This document shows positions 24,701 to 33,900 of a DNA stretch of 64,000 nt, piece after piece. The translations under genes and the position numbers were made by a program. Under the pieces are notes generated by a model. It ran no database searches. It worked only from the letters and a program-made list of their open reading frames with translations, and was not told where the DNA came from. The DNA comes from Halichondria panicea (Eukaryota > Porifera > Demospongiae > Suberitida > Halichondriidae): assembly GCF_963675165.1 (NCBI RefSeq), contig NC_087385.1:2356501-2420500 (forward strand), read 5' to 3'. Within the stretch, counting starts at the first letter, position 1, and each line of letters opens with the position of its first letter.

Positions 24701-27700
24701 ATTTTGCAGGTGAAAACCTTTGCGAATGCATGAGCCAAATCAGCAGAAAATTTGACTCGTATTACTAGAATATTTTGCTGGTGAAAAACCTTTGCAAATG
24801 AGCCAAATCAGCAGAAAATTTGACCCTTTGCGATCTAACTATTGCGTTCTGGCAAGGATCGTATGTATTTACTACTAATTTTATTGTTGCGGATTTATCG
24901 ACCATTGCAAAGTTTAATGCTCACAAAACATTCTAGTAATACGGTATATACATTGCCATTACTTCACTTCTTGATGAAACTAGTGCCTTTGTGGGCCATG
25001 CTCAGTTGCTTAATCCAAACCCACTTCCAGGTGTCTGGTCGTCCCCTGAACTCAAAGGAGAGAGACCTCCTCCCTGTGCCTACTTCACGTTCACCAAGGT
25101 GGACAGGCACAGGGCGATCTTCTTTGGAGGGAGACAACCTGACCATAGGGTCAACAATGTCTACGTGTTCAACTTCAGTAACATGGTCAGTTGGTGAAAT
25201 AATAATCACTATAATTATACCTGTATGCATGCATGACTACATTTGCTGTATGGTTCACTACACACACGAAAGTATGACGGTATACCGTATAGCGGGTAAT
25301 TTTCGTGGGGTAAAATATTCGTTATTTTCGTGGGCAGGCTAACCTCCACGAAATTTTATCGTAGGCGTGGCTTATCTGAACGTAGGAATGCCGTGCAGCC
25401 ACGAGATTTTTACTCACGAAAACTACCGTTTCTCGAGTTGAACGAATTTTTTACCCCACGAAACTTACCCGCTATACGGTATGTGTATTCACCATGTGTA
25501 GGAGGTCACTAAAGTGGAGCCAGTACAGGGAGAGCCATGGCCAGTGGGAATGTCAGTACCTGCTGCCTGCTGTCTGAAGTACGGGGAGGACCACCCTCAA
25601 CTACTTGTGTACGGAGGAGTAGATAATGACAAAAAAGCGTTGGGGGATATGTGGATACTTAATGTTGACACTGGAAAGTGGACAGAGGTGAGTTACTCTG
25701 TAGATCGATTAGATACTGCTTAAATACCTTGAACTAAATGTTGTTTGTATGTAAACACAAGTTGCCATACACGTCACATCCCTTTTTCACCCCAGTTCAC
25801 ACCTTCTGAGTCAGTTCAACCACGGTACAACCACTCCACCACTGCCATCAGTCTGGGACCAGCACTCATTGAGGTCCTCGTGTTTGGAGGCCGTCGGGAG
25901 TGGTTGGGAGTTAGCATTGCAGAGACAACTATACTGAGATTTGGTGAGGAACTAGAAGACTACATTGCAGTACATGTAATAGTTGTATACCAACTGTTGC
26001 ACGTTTGCTGCATGGTTAGCCAGAGGAGGTATGACAGGCCCGGTGCAGCTCAAGCAATTGCCTTTGATTGAATACTATTCATCCGTCCACATTGTGTGTT
26101 ATTGCTGAGTGTAATCAGAAGCTCATTGCTTGAGCTGCACTGCGCCTGTCGTATCTCCTCTGATGGCTAGCTAGCTGCACGCGGCCTTTATTTGATTCGT
26201 ATTTACAGCTGAAGTGATCCCGTACCAGGAACAATGGAAGGGATCACTAATAGAAAGCTATTGCGGTTGTTACTTCTTTGCTAGCCCCAGAACATACCAG
26301 GAGCCAAGACACGTTACGGTACAAGTATGTCACTATCAGACCGCGTCTTAAGTGGGTGCGTAGGTGTAACTCCAGGCTTCTTTGCTGACTTTGCTGTGAT
26401 CGTAGTCCACGATGAATGTCTCATACACTGCTAAAACTCCGTTTCAAAAGTTTCGGCATGCCTCTATAGCTCCTGTTACTTGTTGCTTTATAGCCAGCAT
26501 TTATTGTATAACATTCTTTTGGCTGATACATAGATCTTTAGTATTCGTGTGAACAGCTGAGGGTTAGCACTTTAGTGCTCTATAGTTTGTTTGTCTGTTT
26601 GTTTGTGATATCTGAGTCTACTCACCTGGACGCCATAGCGCTGCGTTTACAGCATGGATAGCCTCCACACAATAAGATATTAGATGTTGATGTTAAAGCT
26701 TCATACGTTGTCGAATAAAAGTGAACAAAAGCGAACTTGCATGTTGGCTGGAAGGCTAGCTAGCTACACGCGGCCTTTATTGGGGGTAATACTTCTTCCA
26801 TATAGATTTGCAAATCAAGTGATCCGGGTTACCAGAACAACTGACGGAAATGGAAACCTAGAATTGTAGTTGTTAGCCCCAGAACATAATTATCAGGAGC
26901 CATATATTTCAGCTAAAATTGATTATGACACAAATTAACCTAGCACAGACTCTAGCAGGCAACCCCAAAAAGCTATTTTCCAAAATTGAAACATTTGACC
27001 AAACTCCACGGATCACAATCATCGTTCTGGCTCAATGACCCAATAGCTATTGCAGAAGTCTTCAACTCATATAATAACTCAACTTTTGCTACACAAAGTG
27101 ATTTTGCACTCACAAGTATATCCAATCACTACCAACACCTAGTGAACAACTCTCCCAAATCTCACTCAACACATCTGAAGTCTACCAAACTTTAGCCTCT
27201 CTAAACCCTATAAAGACGTCAGGTATTAGTAGTTTTGGCACCTCCACCGAGGCATCAGCACCCGTGATGCTTTTATATTGTTTTAGTGCTGTCACGTGAT
27301 CTCCAGCCAATTAAAAGTAGTCACTTGACCATGCTTTAACTTAATCCACACTTAAGTGTTGTGCTTTAAGTTCATGAAAAATAACAATACAGCAAATTGA
27401 GCTGTGGCTATTTACTGAAATGCAGCCACTATTCCGGCACTGTCCCAAGGGTGGCTGGATTAACGAGAGTCTACTGCATGTATAGTCGCTAAACGGGACA
27501 GTAATCCGATGCACATGCGCACTATAAATATAGACAGCCACGTGCATGGAACTCTATTTGTTTTCATGGGGGAAGACTCCAGGCTGAGCTATATACAGTG
27601 TGAGCCTATACTACAGTCACAGATATACTATGGTCTCAGTGCGTGTTAGGTGTGTGCTCTATTTGTTACACTCGATATACTTCTTCAACGTTAAATCGAG

Positions 27701-29191
27701 GCACGGGTGTCGTACAAGCTCCTCTGATGTCTGACCACGTACCACTGCCGTTTTCAAAGCTGTGTTCAAATCTCTTTTTTTTTCTCCTGCTGCTATATAG
27801 GTTCTTATGCATGTGTATATGGTACAATATATACTCTGGTTGTAAGACACTATAATATACAACCGCCGAGGGTTTCTAGTTGATTTTGTTAATCCCTTGC
27901 AGAATTGACTGGACCCTCGCCTGGAAAGTGGGCTCTCGTGGATGTTGCCTACAACGACACTAGAGGCTCCGCTCAGCGACTGGGAGAGAAGAGGATAATC
28001 AGACGAGCAACTGCTCGTGCCTCATTAGTCATGGAGACCAGCAACTACTCCTCTCAATACCGGGTGAGGGCTTTGGAACAACAGCTACTAGCATCAGAGC
28101 AGAGAGAGCAGGACACTCAACATCACTGTGAACTACTGTTGCAAGGAAAGGATCGAGAATTGGCTGCTCAAGGTCAAGAATTGACTGCAAAAGATCGAGA
28201 ATTAGCTGCTGAACGTCGAAATTTGGCTACAAAAAAACGTGAATTGATAGAGGCCAACCATCACTGTACAGATGCTGAGAGACAACTCAGAGAATCTCAA
28301 CAAACAGTCCAAGATGCCAACAGGAGAGAAGCTGACCTGTATGCTCAAATCACAGCTCTCAGGGTGGAGTTAGAAGGCAAAACAAAAGAGTTGGCAGCAC
28401 ACAACACAGAGGTGTGGAGGATTCCAGCCAGCAGAGTAAGAACCATGAGAACAATTGGTACTGGAGGGTGGGGGGAGGTGCTGGAGGGAACTGTGAAGGT
28501 GGCCGTCAAACGACTCTTTGCTGCCATTGTCAATCTACGCAATCTGGAGAGACTCCAGAGAGAAATGAGGCTCTTGGCTGAAGTACGGCATCCCAACCTG
28601 GTACAGTTCATTGGGGCAGTGTTTGACCAGTCCCCTCCTCTCATCATCACCGAGCTTTTGGACATGAATCTTCGACAAGCGTACGAGATGAATCAACTAG
28701 TACCAGGAAACCGCCTCTCGATCTTCATTGACATTGCCCAAGCTCTGGACTACTTGCACCAGCGCTACGAGCCTATCATCCATCGTGATGTGAGTGCTCC
28801 CAACGTCCTCCTCCAGCAAATGCCCAACCATCAGTGGAAGGGGAAGGTCTCTGACCTCGGATCAGCCAACTTTCTACAGCAGGCTCAGACGATGGGAGAG
28901 GGGGCCATAATCTACTCTCCTCCTGAAGTCATCCCTCAAGCTGCAGATCCATTTAATCCCCCTCTAAGGCAGTCTGTCAAGATCGATGTGTACAGCTACG
29001 GCATTGTCCTCTGTGAGGTGATCGCTAGTCGATTCCCAAGTGCTGAACATTATCGAGAGATGATTCTCCAAGTACAGAGAGAGCGACCCATTATGTGTGA
29101 GCTGATTGTCCGCTGCACTAAGAGAGACCCCAATGATCGACTCAGTATGGCACAGGTGCTCGTGGAACTGAACAAAATTGTACCTTTTTAA
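21798..29191 (+). CDS. Kelch-repeat / coiled-coil / protein kinase fusion
   Basis: Five exons, 21798-22320, 25031-25185, 25502-25687, 25796-25943 and 27903-29191, give 766 residues in continuous phase. Residues 15-340 are kelch repeats (GEWGGRSVCVGRYLYTFGGG, LLVYGG..., VLVFGG...), predicted to form a beta-propeller binding surface. Residues about 390-505 are a heptad-rich coiled coil with repeated LAA/ELTAKDREL units. Residues about 516-766 are a kinase domain: GTGGWGEV loop, VAVK lysine (Lys540), HRDVSAPN catalytic loop (Asp633), then DLG (655-657) instead of DFG and PPE instead of APE. The catalytic loop lacks the Ser/Thr-type lysine. The fold reads as TKL- or tyrosine kinase-like. No signal peptide or membrane span is seen, so it is probably a cytosolic scaffold kinase. 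Its substrate is unknown. The long introns hold many MITEs. Confidence 0.88.
22866..23281. mobile_element. Pogo/Tigger-like MITE
   Basis: CAGTAGACCCTCGCTAAT at 22866 and the complement ATTACCGAGGGTCTACTG ending at 23281 form inverted termini, both flanked by TA. This is the pattern of Tc1/mariner-pogo non-autonomous elements. It lies in intron 1 of the kelch-kinase gene. A similar single end (AACGAGAGTCTACTG) occurs near 27462. Confidence 0.75.
24117..24527. mobile_element. hAT-like MITE with internal GAATAATAGG repeats
   Basis: TAGGCCTGTGCCAAATAT (24117) and its complement ATATTTAGTACAGGCCTA (ending 24527) are the termini. CCTCTGGG flanks both sides perfectly (24109-24116 and 24528-24535), an 8-bp target duplication as made by hAT transposases. 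GAATAATAGG occurs six times inside, at 24151, 24179, 24409, 24431, 24452 and 24487. Confidence 0.85.
24684..24946. mobile_element. MITE with TACCGTATTACTAGAATATT ends
   Basis: The left end is TACCGTATTACTAGAATATT; the right end is its complement finishing at 24946. A second internal copy of the left end begins near 24760. A lone end of the same family (ACCGTATTACTAGAATATTTT) lies at about 8520. The right end is 85 bp from kelch exon 2. Confidence 0.75.
25283..25481. mobile_element. MITE, TACCGTATAGCGGGTAA family
   Basis: TACCGTATAGCGGGTAATTT begins the element and its near-complement ends it at 25481. The second arm block (GTGGGGTAAAAT / ATTTTTTACCCCAC) continues the pairing. It lies between kelch exons 2 and 3 and ends 20 bp before the exon 3 acceptor. 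Confidence 0.8.
26019..26168. mobile_element. MITE with CAGAGGAGGT ends
   Basis: GCCAGAGGAGGTATGACAGG and its complement ATCTCCTCTGATGGC close an approximately 150-bp unit. The inner arms (GGTGCAGCTCAAGCAATT / TTGCTTGAGCTGCACTGC) pair too. The same end motif recurs at 37131-37562 and 52926-53408. Confidence 0.75.
26164..26910. repeat. Two diverged copies of a dispersed repeat
   Basis: GGCTAGCTAGCTGCACGCGG at 26164 and GGCTAGCTAGCTACACGCGG at about 26753 each start a block. Both blocks continue with GCCTTTATT, AAGTGATCC, an ACCAG(G)AACAA stretch and TAGCCCCAGAACATA. They are copies of one unidentified repeat in intron 4 of the kelch-kinase gene. Confidence 0.65.
26930..27240 (+). pseudogene. 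Decayed LINE-type reverse transcriptase remnant
   Basis: Translated with frame breaks, this stretch reads NPKKLFSKIETF, then NDPIAIAEVFNSY, then SEVYQTLASLNPIKTSGI. This is the linker seen before the reverse transcriptase fingers of non-LTR elements (FN.YF.S.F ... L..L...K..G.D.I). It has stops and at least one frame change, so it is dead. It lies in the last intron of the kelch-kinase gene. Confidence 0.5.
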
Positions 29192-29739
29192 TAGACCAAA
29201 AAATAGATGTGTGTTAAAAAAAGTTCGATTTGCATTACGTGTTGTATTGTATCAGGAGCAGATTCCTGTTAATTTTGCATGCAGAGAAACTCAAGGAGTG
29301 AGTAATGACGATTTTTTTATACTTTTGAGAGTACACTTAATAAGCAATTATTATTTGTTCATCTGTATCTTCCATTCAACCTTTAAAACACATTCTTTTG
29401 TGCTAATGAATTTGCTACAAATCCGCCAAAATTAGTAGATCTACCCTAAAATCAGAGAAAATATGAAAACGCTAATATTACTACCCGTCTATAATAGTAA
29501 CCTTAAAATAGATATACAGACAAACAGCATGTGTATACTTGATGCAATTGGGTATATACTTTGTTTGTGTTACTGATTATAATTGTTGAGTATTATGACA
29601 AAGAATCTAGCTTGTGTATGGACCAAGTGTATTCCGGAAATCGAGTCTAAGTCCGAATTTGTCTTCCGAGCAACATTTCACAGGGGGCTTTCATCGTAGT
29701 AGCATGAGGGGTCGGTCAACCTAAGGCAGCAAGAGTTTT

Positions 29740-30310
29740 GCTCAGCACAGCCTTAGAACAAAGAGACTTTTCTTTAGTCTTGCCTTGACAATTTGCACAG
29801 CTCTTTCAGCCAATACATATGACGCAGGGTGGTATGAGGCGGTTGTGATAATTATGGTGAATACCATTGACCTTTTGGCCTTTAGGAACGCTATAACGAA
29901 CTCAAAACATAGTAAAACAATTCCTACTACAGTATCAGTCAATCCAAACTGAGAAAACTGGCCCCTCTCTACACCTTTCAATCACAGCCGTGGAGGTTGC
30001 TGTCAATGTGTGTACGGCACTTCGAGTGGGCGCCAATCACGACTATATAATACCATTAATTTTGCCTTCTACAGGGTCCGAATAGTCTGGGCTAGCTCCA
30101 TGCAGGAGTGCAAAGGAGCTTTGGTTGGTTCAGCTCTAGCTGCGAAGCCATTTGTTTTACAGTCCTCTCAATATCCTGATTGATTCTAGGCCACCACATA
30201 AATATACGAGCCAAGCTCTTCGTTTGGACAATTCCTTGGTGTCCTCATGTATCTAGTTGTCTCAGAAGACGTACAATATCATAGATCGTCAACTCCATGA
30301 TCATTAATGA
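29740..30310 (-). pseudogene. Ty3/gypsy integrase remnant
   Basis: On the minus strand, broken by stops, the translation shows a zinc-binding H2C2-like piece (HQGIVQTKSLARIFMWWPR) and traces of the catalytic core (VIGAHSK near the expected VDAHSKWPE, then LTATSTAVIE). A C-terminal core motif (YHPASYVLAERAVQIVK) follows. This order is that of a Ty3/gypsy integrase. It has several stops and no terminal repeats in view, so it is a fossil fragment. Confidence 0.7.
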
Positions 30311-30401
30311 AGATGTGTATGAATGCTGTAATATACTAGTGCAGCAAGCTGAGTGGTCAGCATGAAATATACTGATGCACGTGCAAGCAACAACAAATTA
30401 A

Positions 30402-30512
30402 TACCGTACATGCAGCGGGTATATTTCGAGGGTATAAATGTTTGTGGCTGCTATTCCGCAAAAATTAAATCAGCGAAAATTTATACCCTCGAAATATACC
30501 CGCTATATGGTA
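30402..30512. mobile_element. Short MITE, TACCGTATAGCGGGTA family
   Basis: TACCGTACATGCAGCGGGTA opens and CCCGCTATATGGTA closes a 111-bp palindrome. The inner arms (TTTCGAGGGTATAAAT / ATTTATACCCTCGAAA) match the copies at 34204-34384 and 60306-60489. Confidence 0.75.
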
Positions 30513-30675
30513 TACATATAATTATGGGCAAAATAATTATATCAAGCTAGTAAACACGGCGATATCGATATCTAGCTAAAATGATGACATTTGTGAGCAT
30601 TTCAAGCTGTGTCAATTCAATAGTTACTGCATTTTCGCAAATGCTGTCAGTTGTGACTTAATCAGTAGCTGAAGC

Positions 30676-30887
30676 CTATAGTTCTTCTCTTGGTATCTTG
30701 TGAATTGACGATCGAATCTAAAAGTATATATAATTATAAGAAGCTAACAACAGCAAGCGATATACTTATATACATGTACATGGCCTTACCTGCTCACAGA
30801 ATGCGGTACAGTCCCGTGGAACTTCTGGAGCAACCGGTTCCATTCCATCATGAATTTTGGGAGTGCCTACCATCAGTTGTCCATAAT

Positions 30888-30938
<51 letters not shown>

Positions 30939-33900
30939 ATAAAGGTGAAATATTGTAAGGCTTCTTCTAGAAGATCACTGCAAATGGACCACCGCACCTT
31001 GCGTGGATGGAGGTTGAGAATATTTAAAATGGCCAATACACTAGGCCTGAAATAATTATGGCTTTGGTTAGCTGGTGTACCAATCTATATATAGCACCTC
31101 AGATAACTGCATATGGCGGGTAATTAATCCCTAATTTTTGACTGTTGAACACCCACGAATCTCTGCCTATTGAAATTCGAATTTAGTCCCTCAAAAATTA
31201 CCTTAAGCAATCGGACAATATAGCAGTAGAGATGCTCAGGTAGTAAGTTCTGTCTGACAAACACGGCTGAGTTCATTGCAATCTTCCTTGCCTGATCATC
31301 ATTTTCTCTCGCCCATTCCACTCTCTCCAGTACATCACTGATGTTTCTGTGGAGGGGTATGTAATGCTCCCACGGCTCGAGCTGGTGGTAGAAGTGTTCG
31401 TAGTATGAGGAGTCCTGTTTCAACACAAGAGACCCCCCAGCGAGAAGATAGGGCAGGCGATATGCAGCAACAGTGCCATCAATGTTGATCTGATACTTGT
31501 ACTGTTATGAGGGTGTGTACAGCAAAATATCAGTGGGCTACACGCAATTTTAGTTTTTGCATAGGGTACAAAACTTATATCATTGTTTGATGCATACTGG
31601 TAATTTACTGCATGGAGACATATACATTATACGGTCAGTCATGCATATATACACCAGGGCTGCATTAATTGAGGGCCTAGGGGGGCGAAGGGGGTAATTT
31701 GCCCCCCCCCCCAGGATCTGGCAGATTCATTTGTACTGCTATAATTCTGATGACTTAGCCCCTCCTACATTTTTAAATTGCCCAATTCGCCCCCCCTGAT
31801 CCAAAATCCTGGATGCAGCCCTGTTAACATGCATATATGCCGGTAAAATAGTCTACCTTAAAGAAATCATGGAACCCCACTCTCTCAGCTTTGGGTCCGT
31901 ACACATTCTCATCGTACTGGAAAAAGAACCAAGCCGTGATGCCGACGTCAAACAACTCACTGTTTCCATGGTGATCTCTGATGAGGTCCAGACGAGCCTG
32001 GTTACTGTCCCTGCCCCTGAAGAAGACTCTTGGGTCTCTGTCCTCCCATCTGGGATGGCCGAGGGAGCGCTGGGCCGTTAGAATGGAGAGGCTGACCCTG
32101 TGGTGCATATATTCATAATGAAACGCATACGGTTTAGTATGACAATACATAGCCTCGTCCCCAGGCCGAGTTGTCTCTAAAATAACGCTAGGTAGTTAAG
32201 CAACCTAGCGTTATTGGAGACAACTCGGGCTAGAATGAGGCAAGACAATACAGAACTATAGCAAAAGGTAAGGCAATGTAGGTAGTTAAGGCTAAAATGT
32301 GGTTTTAACTATACATAATTATGACACCAGTAAGCCACCAATCATCATTAATTTTATATACGCATTAATTCTGGAACTATTCCATTACTTGAGGAGAAGT
32401 ACTTTAAGGTGCATGCATGGACATTAAAAGGAATATTTATCTCTACACTGCTGTAGGTCGCAAGTTTTATGCACAATCGTGATAACAGACTTACAGTATA
32501 CGGAAGACATGCAGACTGGCAAAGGCATAAAATACAGCTAAGATGTAACACATGTGAGAAACCTGACAGCTATATATAATACCCACTTAAATCAATATGC
32601 ATGTTATTGATTTCTTTCCACACGTCAAACCGTGGTGGTGCTGGCATGGGGACAAACCCGCACTGAGCTGCCAAAAAGACGGACAATTAATTTTGTCAAG
32701 CTATTAAATCGAGTGATGACTGGTTGTATACATGTATACGCGTGCGATAGGAAATTGTGCCATAAAATACACACCAAACACAAAATAGAGAGAAACCTGA
32801 TCATAGTGCATGATACACTAAGCAAATCAACATGTTGATAGTGGTCATATATACTCCAAACCATCCAAGGTCAACCACCTATGGTACAGGGGATAGACCA
32901 CCACACTGACCCTGCCAACCATCAATATGCTACGAGTGCAGACTTGTGTATTATGTAATCATGTGTGTTCCTTTTTGTAAGGTCACCTTTAGACCATGTG
33001 CTTCATCCTTTTGTAAAAGCGAGTGTCTTTATTTTGATCGATATAATTCAATACCGGTAAGTTTACGCTAATTTATTATTTGCAAGCAAATATTATGTAT
33101 ATAAAAGATGTGGATATATTTTAAGATCACATGCAAACCATATAGTACTCCTGCATGCATAATTACATGCTCCGCAAATATTTCATTGCAGGAAGACGTA
33201 TAGCACATAAACATGAAGTGGAGCATGATTGCTGTGGCTATTGTAGTTAGTGTACAAGTACTAGTGGCATCAGGTAATTTTCTAATCAGTCATAATTATT
33301 CTGCTACAACTTATATATTATGTACCGAAAGGTCAGCCGCCAGGACCACCAGGACTAATGGGACCTAAAGGGCAACGAGGGATTCCAGGTAGAGACGGTC
33401 GTGACGGTCAACCTGGACCAGCAGGAAGTGATGGGCAAGCTGGTACCCCAGGAAGAGATGGGAGGGATGGACTAACAGGAACACCTGGATTCAGAGGAGA
33501 GCCAGGCCCAGCCAATGGGCCACAAGGACCTAGAGGATTGCCTGGAGTGAAAGGAGAGGCCGGCCCTCGAGGATTTACTGGTGCACCGGGACCAAAAAGC
33601 GGGGGTGTTGTGTACACAAGGTGGGGTAACAGCACTTGCCCGACTGTGTCTGGAACAGAGCGCATATACAGTGGGAGAGTTGGGGGGAGTTATTACAGCC
33701 AGGGAGCAGCAGCAAACCATCTTTGCCTACCTCCAGATCCAGAATACACCTTACCTTATCGAAATGGTGTTCAAGGTCATTCGACTCTCTATGGTGCAGA
33801 ATATGACCTCCCAGTCAGAGGAACACAAGACCACAACGTTCCCTGTGCAGTCTGCCTAGCGTCTAGCAGAGCAACATATCTAATGATTCCTGCTAAGACG

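Larger units (their letters stand above)
29192..30675. other. Intergenic region kelch-kinase / POGLUT
   Basis: This is a 1.48-kb gap between convergent genes. It holds an AT-rich 3' flank (29192-29600), a retroelement remnant (29740-30310) and a MITE (30402-30512). No intact gene is seen. Confidence 0.55.

Noticed and set aside
26213..26330. Extra kelch-kinase exon after TTTACAG (EVIPYQEQWKG...)
   Set aside because: The sequence is part of a dispersed repeat copied near 26760-26910, and exon 4 to 27903 is in phase without it.
27905..29191. Stand-alone kinase gene starting at a TTG-like start
   Set aside because: An acceptor AG lies immediately before 27903 and the phase fits kelch exon 4, so it is read as the last exon of one gene.
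32594..32668. Minus-strand open stretch [15 protein letters not shown]... as a POGLUT exon
   Set aside because: It is out of phase with exon 4, and exon 4 joins exon 5 directly with a conserved RVSL junction.
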